Below, one piece after another: positions 19,641 through 27,308 of a DNA stretch of 64,000 nt. Both the position numbers and the translations under genes were made by a program. The notes beneath the pieces are model-generated. The model saw only the letters and a program-made list of their open reading frames with translations, ran no database searches and was not told the origin of the DNA. This DNA comes from Flavobacterium ranwuense. GTDB lineage: Bacteria; Bacteroidota; Bacteroidia; Flavobacteriales; Flavobacteriaceae. Location: contig NZ_SMLH01000002.1 in the NCBI RefSeq assembly GCF_004349315.1, positions 62,001 to 126,000 of the forward strand, in the 5' to 3' direction. The stretch's first letter is position 1. Every line of letters begins with the position of its first letter.

Positions 19641-22006
19641 TTTAATTCGTCCAATAAATCCTGATAAGAATACTTTTTAGTCATTGCTCTATTCTCGGCA
19701 TTAACCACTTTTACTCTTATGGCTCTTAGCCCGGAAACACCTTGTAATTCTTCCACCTCGAATTGTTCGATGTTTGGTTCGAGAATATTTTTGAATTGCA
19801 GGAATTTGATGTATTTCAAATATTCGGTTTCTTCCTGATTATGTGAATATACGATGGTGATTTTTTCTTTTTCGGTAATACGGTCTTTAGTCCCTTTGAT
19901 GTTGGCTTTATCGATTCGTTTTTTCACCACTTCATATCTCGCATTGTATGTTCCATCAACATCAAAACGCTTTTCATCCATTCTAAATCGGATAGAAATA
20001 GGGGAACTAAACACCAAAATTAGAGAAGTGACATCTAATTTATAGGGCAAAGAAGACTTTAATTGATGATGTTCCAACTCCATTTCACACAAGGTTTGCA
20101 ATTGCCACAATCGTAAATTATTAAGATACATCATGTCAAATGTTAGATTTGGAGCAATGGAAGCACCAATGTACAAGTTATGTTCTACCCCGTCAGTTTT
20201 AAACCGTTCGTAATAATGCGGAAAAATATTTTGTGCTTCCGTTTGTTTTTTATCAATAATTCCAGCCAGTTTTTTATTGACAATAGACATTGCATTATCG
20301 AATTTCTTTCTGGATTGATAAAACAATCCCGTTTTTTCATCTAGTTTTTCAAAATAGTTTTCAACTAAAATTTGGCACTCATTGTCCATTTTGGAATTTT
20401 TTAAAATGGGATGAATTTCAGTTTCAATATAACGTTGAATCTGTTGTTCGGTATCCGCTTTCAGGGGAGAATCCAATTCTTTGAAAAACGATTGTAATTC
20501 AAATTTTCGCTGTTCCAACAATACAAGATTGGTATTGGATTTTAGATTTTCAAAAATTTGCAAGAGTGTTTTCAGTTGATTCTTTAGATCTGCTTTTACG
20601 GTCTCGTTTCTATGCTCGGAAGAGCCTTTAATGTCAATCTGACCATATAAAGGATATACCTCTTTGAAAACAATTTCTTTAAAAATATAACCTTTACTTT
20701 GATTACTGGTTAGGAAATATTTTTGGGCTTCTTTTCTGAATTTCCAATACACGCTAGGATGAATCGTAGTATATTCTCTTTGAATAATGGCTTCTATTTG
20801 GTGTTGCATATCATTGTTATAACGTTCCAATGTATCCACCAAATAAGGCAAAATTAAGTCCAGATTGTTTGCATTGATGCTGTTAAGCTCTCTTGGCTTT
20901 GCCGAAACTAATTCTATAATACCCAAAAGTTTATCATTTTTTATTACCGGAGCAAGAATACAGCTTTGAATATTCTGTTTTAACAAATGCTCTCCCAGTT
21001 TTTCATTTCCTGATGTTAGAGCTAATTTTTCAACATTTGAAATTATAAAAGGTTTATTTTGCTCTAAAATGGTTTTTAAAGAGCAACCAAAAAGGGCGTT
21101 TTTACAATCGACTTCTTCGATATCGTGAAGAATAAAACTGCCTATTTTTTTTTCATCATAAATTGGCCTTGTAAATTTTTCATCTTCTTCATTATAAATG
21201 ATGAAACCGACTTGTAAATCGGATACCTTAAAAATGGAACGAAAAATAGTTTCAAAATTCAGGGTGTTATCGATTTGTTCCGTTTCTGATTTTAGAAGAT
21301 TACTTTTTAAGTTTGAAATGGCACTTTCAATGGAAGCATCAAATAGAGATACGATACCAAAGCCTTTTAAAATCCAACTTTCCGATGGGAATTTTTCTTT
21401 CCACAAATCGATATTATCATAATTATCCATCAATAAATCGATATCCTCTGGAGTTAATGTCATCGCTTTATCAGTAGGGATAATTTCCATAAAATCGGCA
21501 TTATATAGAATTCTATAATGCTTCATAATGCCATTTGCATCTGGAATATCATAAAATAAAGGTCTGTTGAAATCAAAATGTTGATTATAAAATGTGTTCA
21601 GAATCAAAATGCAATTCATGATGTAGAATTGGTGTTCATCAAAATCCCGGATTGTCATGTCAAATGTTGTCCCGGCATTATGAAGTGTTTTTTTGAATCT
21701 TTCGGTATAATTAAAAGTAAAATTCTGGAAAGGAATCGTTACTGCTTTAATTTCATTATTAGTTAAGGCAGTAGGAAATAGGTCGGCTAATAGGTATTTG
21801 ATTACCGTTTCATTTTCATGAATTAAATTTAAATCTTCAATTCCTGTTCTAAATTCAGGAAAAGGTTCTATTTGTTTTAATAATGCTTTGGCGTAATTGG
21901 AGCGATAATCCACATTGGTGACAGCAATTTCTTCGAGAGCTTTAATAAGCTTATGGAATGAAATCAAGGTTTTGAATGGGCTGTCTTTAAAAAAATTACG
22001 AGTCAT
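19637..22006 (-). CDS. Large GAF-domain protein of unknown function
   Basis: A soluble protein of 789 residues if started at 22006. That start is preferred because a -7 box (TAAATTTG, 22035-22028) overlaps the longer start at 22030. The first 230 residues are helical and unassigned. A GAF sensor domain spans about 245-410 (FRSIFKVSDLQVGFIIYNEE, then CILAPVIKNDKLLGIIELV). A long helical region (410-620) follows, and a compact C-terminal part (620-789) has strands such as LYIGASIAPNLTFD. No kinase, cyclase or other output domain is recognisable. It converges on the HD-PycTM gene with a 4-base overlap. GAF domains often bind cyclic nucleotides or other small ligands; which one here is unknown. 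Confidence 0.7.
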   Translation of the reverse strand: MTRNFFKDSPFKTLISFHKLIKALEEIAVTNVDYRSNYAKALLKQIEPFPEFRTGIEDLNLIHENETVIKYLLADLFPTALTNNEIKAVTIPFQNFTFNYTERFKKTLHNAGTTFDMTIRDFDEHQFYIMNCILILNTFYNQHFDFNRPLFYDIPDANGIMKHYRILYNADFMEIIPTDKAMTLTPEDIDLLMDNYDNIDLWKEKFPSESWILKGFGIVSLFDASIESAISNLKSNLLKSETEQIDNTLNFETIFRSIFKVSDLQVGFIIYNEEDEKFTRPIYDEKKIGSFILHDIEEVDCKNALFGCSLKTILEQNKPFIISNVEKLALTSGNEKLGEHLLKQNIQSCILAPVIKNDKLLGIIELVSAKPRELNSINANNLDLILPYLVDTLERYNNDMQHQIEAIIQREYTTIHPSVYWKFRKEAQKYFLTSNQSKGYIFKEIVFKEVYPLYGQIDIKGSSEHRNETVKADLKNQLKTLLQIFENLKSNTNLVLLEQRKFELQSFFKELDSPLKADTEQQIQRYIETEIHPILKNSKMDNECQILVENYFEKLDEKTGLFYQSRKKFDNAMSIVNKKLAGIIDKKQTEAQNIFPHYYERFKTDGVEHNLYIGASIAPNLTFDMMYLNNLRLWQLQTLCEMELEHHQLKSSLPYKLDVTSLILVFSSPISIRFRMDEKRFDVDGTYNARYEVVKKRIDKANIKGTKDRITEKEKITIVYSHNQEETEYLKYIKFLQFKNILEPNIEQFEVEELQGVSGLRAIRVKVVNAENRAMTKKYSYQDLLDELN

Positions 22007-22030
22007 CCTTTTTGTTTTACGGAAAAACAA

Positions 22031-22371
22031 ATTTACAAATAATTCGAAACCAAAAGTCTACAAATTGTCTTTTAGTTTCATCTTTAAGAAGCTCTTATTT
22101 GCAAGTATTTTTAAGAGAGTTTCTTTTAAATCAAGTTATGATTTGCTGATAAAGGTAATATTGGAGTTCAAGAGACTTTTTTTTAATTTATTTTTTTGTC
22201 TCAATAACATTATTGATTGGATTAATATAAGGATTAGCATCTTTTCAAGGGTTTTATAGTGTTAGTGATAAACTGAATTTAAATTTTATAAAGGCATGCT
22301 TTCTTCAAGAATAAAAAGGGAATAAGTTGTTGTTTTAGAATCGAATTAATTGTAATAAATAAGAGATTATT
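22031..22371. other. 341-bp intergenic region, no gene seen
   Basis: AT-rich sequence between the GAF gene start and the small zinc-binding-like protein gene. It holds part of the candidate -7 box of the GAF gene (22028-22035). Otherwise I see no supported ORF, hairpin, RNA gene or repeat in it. Confidence 0.5.
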
Positions 22372-22611
22372 TCATATAGAATGAATTCTTTTATTATAGA
22401 AACCAATCAGTGTTTCATTTATTTCTTTTAGCTCTGGGGTAAGAAATGTTTTTCTGCCTTTTTCATCGTTAGTTAATTCGAGTTGACAAACAGTGCATTT
22501 AAATTCTTTGAAATGATTTGTGACATTTCGGGTTGTTATTATTTTATGGCCAAATAGTGAACACAGGATTCTTTTATTTATAAATTTTTCTTTGATTTCG
22601 GTTGTGTTCAT
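22372..22611 (-). CDS. Small protein with possible zinc-binding Cys/His set
   Basis: A 79-residue protein, mostly polar. Cys17-x4-His22 (LCSLFGHK) and Cys39-x2-Cys42 (FKCTVCQLE) could form one zinc site. The layout CxxxxH...CxxC resembles small DUF1660-type proteins. No signal peptide or membrane helix is present. It stands alone, with 211 bases to the gene on its right and 341 bases on its left. The function is unknown; that it is a real gene is likely but not certain, given its length. Confidence 0.55.
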   Translation of the reverse strand: MNTTEIKEKFINKRILCSLFGHKIITTRNVTNHFKEFKCTVCQLELTNDEKGRKTFLTPELKEINETLIGFYNKRIHSI

Positions 22612-22774
22612 ATATTTGATTATTTAGATTTGGGGGACTAAACTTAATTAATAATCGTTTAAATATCAAATAAAATCGATTAAATACATTTTAAATTAAA
22701 TAAAACAATAAAATTCTTATAAAATTAATATTTTTTTATATCCTCATGTAAGAAGGTGTGAAAAGGGCATAAAA

Positions 22775-22804
22775 AATCCCCAACTACTTAACTAATTGAG
22801 GATT
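22775..22804 (-). terminator. Rho-independent terminator of the nucleoid-associated protein gene
   Basis: Arms AATCCCCAA (22775-22783) and TTGAGGATT (22796-22804) pair with one mismatch. Read on the minus strand, the stem is followed by six Ts (complement of 22771-22776). It lies 18 bases after the stop at 22823. Confidence 0.7.
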
Positions 22805-22822
22805 GAATATTTAGAAGTGTAA

Positions 22823-23881
22823 CTAGCTTTTCTCTTCTTTGTTGAAATAAACTAAGTAGTAATACATTTGTTTTTCTTCGTCCCAACCTTTTTCTACAAA
22901 TTTTTCGGCACTTTCAGGATTGATGAAATCCATTTTAATTTGAATGTGTGTATCTAAATTGATTACGTTTTTGATTGATTTTCTCGCATCAGAAACCGCA
23001 GCATTAGCAATAGGGAAGGAGGTTACATCTTCAATACTGTATTTTTCTCCTTTATCAATTTTATAGTTCTTGAATTCCGGAATTAAGTCTGGATTATCTA
23101 GTACTTCATTCAAGAAATTTGTTTCCTCGAACTGATCGTTTTTTGCAAAATAGTTCACAGAACGGTTCATGAACATCACTTCTTCTTTCTTATCTTCAGC
23201 AGGGAAGACAACATCTTTGGCGAAGTTCTGACAGAATTTTAAATACTTTTTAGTGATGAAGTTTTCATCTTCAAAAGCATCAACAGATAAGAAATGTTCT
23301 AACCAATATCTGGCGTCATAGCGGTTGCTATCTACTGTAAGGATTTTGTATCCTTCTTCTTTTTTATAATTAAAGATCAAACAGCCTTTGTCTAATTTAT
23401 TTAGACTTACTCCTTGTTGTAAAATCATTTCTAAGTGCGTTTCTTTTTCTTCAAATTGCAAAAAGTCAGCCTGAATCTCACTTTTGAAAATTCCTATGGC
23501 ATCCACGACATTATTATCAATACTTACGTTTGTTAAATATGTAACGTATACTTCTCCATTTTTGATGTGAGGATGATTAGACTGTTCAAATAAGTGTTTT
23601 GTTATTTTTTTAGAAACCTCATGAATAGTACTAGGGTTTTCAAAAATCTCTGTCGCGTATTTGAACATATCATTGTAATCCAAATCAATTTCATGTGCAA
23701 ACTGAAAATAGTTTTCTTCTTTTTCTCTAAATGGTTTAAAGAAAAATTCTTTCATCAAAGGCACAATTTCATCATTCAGATTGAAAGGTTGTTCCGATAA
23801 AAAAATGGCTTCGTTTCTACTTTTATTACCAACTCTATGAATTGATAAGTTTTCGATGTGTGTATTATATAAGTTGATCAT
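22823..23881 (-). CDS. Nucleoid-associated protein, NdpA/YejK family
   Basis: A 352-residue protein of the 37-kDa nucleoid-associated (NdpA) family. It starts MINLYNTHIENLSIHRVGNK, a typical family start, so I chose the ATG at 23881 instead of the longer start at 23926, which would add 15 hydrophobic residues and run into a large stem-loop. Other family-like parts are YVTYLTNVSIDNNVVDAIGI and YDARYWLEHFLSVDAFEDE. The C-terminus is rich in Lys/Glu. Members bind DNA loosely and associate with the nucleoid; the exact role is not settled. A terminator follows the stop. Confidence 0.85.
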   Translation of the reverse strand: MINLYNTHIENLSIHRVGNKSRNEAIFLSEQPFNLNDEIVPLMKEFFFKPFREKEENYFQFAHEIDLDYNDMFKYATEIFENPSTIHEVSKKITKHLFEQSNHPHIKNGEVYVTYLTNVSIDNNVVDAIGIFKSEIQADFLQFEEKETHLEMILQQGVSLNKLDKGCLIFNYKKEEGYKILTVDSNRYDARYWLEHFLSVDAFEDENFITKKYLKFCQNFAKDVVFPAEDKKEEVMFMNRSVNYFAKNDQFEETNFLNEVLDNPDLIPEFKNYKIDKGEKYSIEDVTSFPIANAAVSDARKSIKNVINLDTHIQIKMDFINPESAEKFVEKGWDEEKQMYYYLVYFNKEEKS

Positions 23882-23902
23882 CTTTTTTATTTTTTTAGAT
23901 AA

Positions 23903-23949
23903 AAGAACCAAGATGAAAGACAGCAAAAAGGTCTTTTATCTTGGCTCTT
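23903..23949 (-). terminator. Long stem-loop between the pRiA4b ORF3-like gene and ndpA
   Basis: Two 19-base arms (23903-23921 and 23931-23949) pair at 17 positions plus one wobble, around a 9-base loop. It lies 22 bases past the stop at 23971 and ends 22 bases before the ATG at 23881. On the minus strand it is followed by TTCTTTTATC. It could terminate the upstream gene or fold in the ndpA leader and act as an attenuator. Confidence 0.65.
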
Positions 23950-23970
23950 GATTCTTAATTGTATAATGCT

Positions 23971-24510
23971 TTAATTCCAGTTCTCCTCAAATCCAAAGTC
24001 TTCAAAACTATCGTCTCCTTCAAACATATCCAGATCATCTTCGTCTAACCCGTCTTCAAATTCATCATTGTAGTTATCTGCATTATCTGATTCAAAGTTT
24101 TTTTCCATTGCTTCATCCGGCATTTCTCCATGAGAAAAAATAGTTTCCGGATATAAATTACCAAGAACTTGATCTTCTACAGCAGCCAGTTCTACAAGGA
24201 AAGTCCACATATTGATGAAATCATAAACATAGAGGATTTTAGTATTTCCCTTATCTAAAATATCTGACAATTGGTAATCGCTCATGATTTTTTGCTCACC
24301 TGGAACATCACCGGTATCAAAAAGTGAGATTTCATCTTCCTGATTCCAAGTTTCATCGCAAGTATAAAATGAAGCCACTTCCATTCCGTCAAATCCAAAG
24401 GAATTAAAAATAGCATTGTGCAAATCTTCTAAAGTATCGTCTTCAAGTATTGCAATGTCTCTAAAAACATCTTCTTCCGCGTCTAGAATCACTCTAAATT
24501 TATAAACCAT
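23971..24510 (-). CDS. pRiA4b ORF3-like (IS1096 passenger TnpR-like) protein
   Basis: A 179-residue acidic protein. The first 130 residues match the pRiA4b ORF3 domain: VYKFRVILDAEEDVFRDIAI at the start, LEDLHNAIFNSFGFDG, then ILYVYDFINMWTFLVEL. The last 40 residues are almost all Asp/Glu/Asn and lack that fold. The domain was first seen on plasmids and IS1096-type elements, but chromosomal copies without a transposase are common in Bacteroidota, and no transposase is nearby. The function is not known. A -7 box (TACCTTTG, 24541-24534) stands 24 bases upstream. A decayed copy of this gene's start lies at 27195-27297. Confidence 0.82.
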   Translation of the reverse strand: MVYKFRVILDAEEDVFRDIAILEDDTLEDLHNAIFNSFGFDGMEVASFYTCDETWNQEDEISLFDTGDVPGEQKIMSDYQLSDILDKGNTKILYVYDFINMWTFLVELAAVEDQVLGNLYPETIFSHGEMPDEAMEKNFESDNADNYNDEFEDGLDEDDLDMFEGDDSFEDFGFEENWN

Positions 24511-24533
24511 AATCTTTGTTTTTATTGAAAGCT

Positions 24534-24541
24534 CAAAGGTA
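24534..24541 (-). promoter_or_regulatory. -7 box of the pRiA4b ORF3-like gene
   Basis: TACCTTTG on the minus strand fits the Bacteroidota consensus TAnnTTTG. The same box and its surroundings are preserved in the fossil copy at 27253-27260. No convincing -33 element. Confidence 0.5.
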
Positions 24542-24713
24542 AAATTTAATTTTTAGATTTAGATTTCAGATTTTCGATTTGTTGATAAGATTTTTGTGTA
24601 TGCATTCATTTAAGAATGATAGTAATTGAAAGTTCACCCAAGCCAGGATGTTAAGTGAAAACGCTATTCGCAAATGAGAATTTTTATTCGAAGGATTCCA
24701 TTTTCATTGTTTT

Positions 24714-25322
24714 TTACTCGTCTGATTTGCTTTTAAACATAGTAGCGACTCTTTTTCTAAATTGATGGTATTTTTTATGATTTGGATATATCCTGCTGTG
24801 AGCCATGTTGTTAAAAATTAAAGCAACGACAAGCAAAATAAGTACACCGCTCAAAACAGGAGAAAGTACATACCAATAGCCCAAATTTTTAATTTTTTCA
24901 GAACCAGCTATTGCAATCAAAGCGGTCGCTCCGCCTGGAGGGTGTAATGTTTTAGTCATTTGCATCAAAACAATAGATGAAGAAACAGCTAGCGGAGCGG
25001 TTAACCAAAGTATATCCGGAACGAATTTATATACCGTAACACCAATAATTGCAGAAATTAAGTGACCTCCAATAAGATTTCTAGGTTGTGCCAATGGACT
25101 TTGAATTACGCCATAGACCAAGACACTTGATGCACCGAATGAACCAATTAAATAAACCACATCTGAATCTGGTAACGTTTGAGATTGTAAGTAGGCAATT
25201 ATGCCAATACCAATGAATGAACCCAAAAAAGCCCAGAAATGTTCTTTAAAATCAATTAAAGTTTCTTTATACAGAATGTATTTAGTTTTACGATAATTTC
25301 TTTTTATTTTTTGAACAGGCAT
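24714..25322 (-). CDS. HPP-family integral membrane protein
   Basis: A 202-residue protein with four to five membrane segments (about 32-48, 55-75, 85-101, 108-122, 150-170). The family motif is LHPPGGATALIAI at 126-138. HPP proteins act in nitrite transport in cyanobacteria and plant chloroplasts; for Bacteroidota the substrate is not established. It lies 6 bases downstream of the ClC-family gene and is probably co-transcribed, so both may move anions across the inner membrane. Confidence 0.88.
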   Translation of the reverse strand: MPVQKIKRNYRKTKYILYKETLIDFKEHFWAFLGSFIGIGIIAYLQSQTLPDSDVVYLIGSFGASSVLVYGVIQSPLAQPRNLIGGHLISAIIGVTVYKFVPDILWLTAPLAVSSSIVLMQMTKTLHPPGGATALIAIAGSEKIKNLGYWYVLSPVLSGVLILLVVALIFNNMAHSRIYPNHKKYHQFRKRVATMFKSKSDE

Positions 25323-25328
25323 AAGCAG

Positions 25329-26609
25329 TTATTTTATTAAACTTGGCGAATAGGAGTAAACAGTGAATGGATAAATCGCTTTTGCCGTATATTTTGAAAC
25401 CAAGCAAACCACTAGAATTGGAAGAAGCAATGTATAATCATTGGTTAAACCACAAACTAAGAATATAGCGGTAAAAGGCGCATGAATACTGGCACTCAAA
25501 ACTGCTGCCATTCCAATTACCATGAAATTTATTGGGATCACATCAGCATTAAAGTAGGTGTTTAAGAGTAAAGCAAGGAGTAATCCTAAAAAAGCGCCGA
25601 TAAAAAGGCTTGGTGCAAAAACACCACCATCTCCACCAGAAGCAAGAGTAGCCGAAGCAACAATGGGTTTCAAAAGTAAAATTCCAATAAAGGTTAGTAC
25701 TAACGAAAGTGAAAGTACTATTTCATTTGGATTAATAAAAATAGTTTTGATGGCATGATATCCTTCGCCATAAAGTTGTGGGAAAACAAAAAGAGAAATA
25801 CTTAAAATCACAGATCCGAAGATAATTTTGAAATAAGGTACTTTTATTTTCGAAAATTGTTCTTTAAAAAACAAAACACAACGGGTTAAATAAACGGAAT
25901 GTATTCCTGCTATAATTCCTAAAAGTATAAAGTAGGGTATAGCTCTTAAATGCCAAGTCGTAATGTTTACTGCAAACAAAGGTTTTTCATCCAATAAATA
26001 AATGAGTCCAAAAGCGATCGAAACGGCTATAAGGTTTGTTAGTACAAACGCCCGAGTTACTTTTTTTGAGATTACTTCGAGTGAAAATAAAATTCCGGCA
26101 ATTGGACTGCTGAATAATGCGGTAATTCCAGCGGCAACTCCTGCACAGATTAATTCTGTTTTGTATTGTCTGAATACATTTTGTTTTCTTTGCGCAACAG
26201 AACCAATAGTTGCCGAAGCGACAACTGTCGAAACTTCTATTCCGGTAGAACCACCAAAGACTACAGTCAATAAGCCGTTAATGAAATGAGAAGAAATCTT
26301 ATAACTGGGTAAGTTTTTTGAATTGGAATTGGTACTTTCAAAGATTTCTTTTATCCCTTTGTTTTCCTTCTTTTTAAATACATATTCCCGAAGAAAAAAA
26401 ATAATTGACAATCCAAAAACTGGAAAAACAACATAGAATATTGGATTTACAATCGTTTGGTGAAAAAAGATTTCTTCATAATATTCCGTAGCATTTTTTA
26501 AAATGACACCTAAAAAAGCAGAAAGAAAACCAATTAGAATGGATACAATAACTAGTTTCTGAAGTTTAATGAAGCGATAATTTTTTTTGATTTGCGTGGT
26601 ATTGTTCAT
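25329..26609 (-). CDS. ClC-family chloride channel/antiporter
   Basis: A 426-residue membrane protein of the ClC family with about ten hydrophobic segments. GGSTGIEVSTVV (119-130) corresponds to the GREGP filter loop: the gating Glu is kept (Glu125) but the Arg and Pro are replaced. ASGGDGGVFAPSLFIGAFLG corresponds to GSFAPG and pairs with the first loop. No cytoplasmic CBS domains are present, which fits short bacterial members. It lies 6 bases upstream of the HPP gene. A TAAATTTG -7 box is at 26642-26635. Whether it carries chloride, fluoride or nitrate cannot be read from the sequence. Confidence 0.9.
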   Translation of the reverse strand: MNNTTQIKKNYRFIKLQKLVIVSILIGFLSAFLGVILKNATEYYEEIFFHQTIVNPIFYVVFPVFGLSIIFFLREYVFKKKENKGIKEIFESTNSNSKNLPSYKISSHFINGLLTVVFGGSTGIEVSTVVASATIGSVAQRKQNVFRQYKTELICAGVAAGITALFSSPIAGILFSLEVISKKVTRAFVLTNLIAVSIAFGLIYLLDEKPLFAVNITTWHLRAIPYFILLGIIAGIHSVYLTRCVLFFKEQFSKIKVPYFKIIFGSVILSISLFVFPQLYGEGYHAIKTIFINPNEIVLSLSLVLTFIGILLLKPIVASATLASGGDGGVFAPSLFIGAFLGLLLALLLNTYFNADVIPINFMVIGMAAVLSASIHAPFTAIFLVCGLTNDYTLLLPILVVCLVSKYTAKAIYPFTVYSYSPSLIK

Positions 26610-26736
26610 TTGAAAATTAATTGTCTGAATATTACAAATTTAGAGAAACAAAATCAGAATAGAATTGAAATATAGATTGGAATGTTTTCTTTTATGATTT
26701 TGGTAATATTTTTACTTTTTTACAAATAGAAATGTT

Positions 26737-27126
26737 TTATTTTTCATAAAATTCTATCGGTAATCCGTCTGGATCAGCAATAAAGAAGAAGCTTTTTTGC
26801 GTAAATTCATCAACACGAATTTCCTCTGAAATGATATTTTTATTGACCAAAAAATCTCGCGTTTTTTGAATATCGTCAACTTCAAAAGCTAAATGACGTA
26901 ATCCTAGCGCTTCTGGTTTTGAAGGGCGTTGTGGAGGATTTGGAAATGAAAAAAGCTCAACGATATAATTTTCGTTTAAAGCTAAATCGAGTTTATACGA
27001 TTGTCTTTCCTCACGGTAAATTTCTTGAACAATTGTTAGTCCTAAAATTGAGGTATAGAAAGTTTTTGATTTTTGATAATCAGAACAAATAATGGCAATG
27101 TGGTGGATTTTGTTTATTGAAAGCAT
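26737..27126 (-). CDS. VOC-family protein (glyoxalase I-like, YaeR type)
   Basis: A 129-residue single vicinal-oxygen-chelate domain. It starts with INKIHHIAIICSDYQKSKTF, with the metal-binding His in HHIAI, then LRHLAFEVDD with the second His, and ends DPDGLPIEFYE with the Glu ligand. It is close in length and motif to the YaeR/GloA2-like group, whose substrate is not known. Its start lies directly next to the fossil at 27155-27297, from which its upstream region derives. Confidence 0.88.
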   Translation of the reverse strand: MLSINKIHHIAIICSDYQKSKTFYTSILGLTIVQEIYREERQSYKLDLALNENYIVELFSFPNPPQRPSKPEALGLRHLAFEVDDIQKTRDFLVNKNIISEEIRVDEFTQKSFFFIADPDGLPIEFYEK

Positions 27127-27154
27127 ATTATTTTAAAAAAAATTGAATTCATTT

Positions 27155-27297
27155 TTATCTTCAACATTTTGCTGAAGATGTTCTGAAAATATCGTCTTCG
27201 GTAGCGTAGATTACTCTGAATTTGTAAACTATAATTTTTAGTTATTAAAAATCAAAGGTAAAATTTATATTCAGTTTTTAGGTTTTCGATTATTGGA
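27155..27297 (-). pseudogene. Chimeric gene fossil: pRiA4b ORF3-like start joined to a piece of the 28356 gene family
   Basis: On the minus strand 27297-27195 repeats the promoter, -7 box (TACCTTTG, 27260-27253) and first codons of the 23971-24510 gene: VYKFRVIYATEDDIFR against VYKFRVILDAEEDVFR, with the ATG changed to ATA. It then switches to a stretch (27190-27155) that reads SEHLQQNVEDKNEF, related to LEHLWQNADDKNEV of the 28356-28616 gene, with 29 of 36 bases identical. No intact frame remains. The switch point lies in a shared TTT-x-GA-x-CAT sequence, which suggests deletion between two genes. Confidence 0.75.
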
Positions 27298-27308
27298 TTT
27301 TGAAAAAG

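Noticed and set aside
18456..22006. A complete Pycsar or other antiphage system around the PycTM gene
   Set aside because: No cyclase, sensor-effector operon, integrase or defence neighbour is present; the next genes are an outer-membrane fusion protein and a convergent GAF protein.
21915..22259. Rightward coding frame of 114 codons over the start of the GAF gene
   Set aside because: It is antisense to the GAF gene for the first 90 bases and then low-complexity Phe/Leu/Lys-rich, with no family resemblance.
23971..24510. Mobile element of the IS1096 type
   Set aside because: Only the passenger-like domain is present; no transposase, terminal inverted repeats or target duplication are visible, and such genes are common chromosomal residents.
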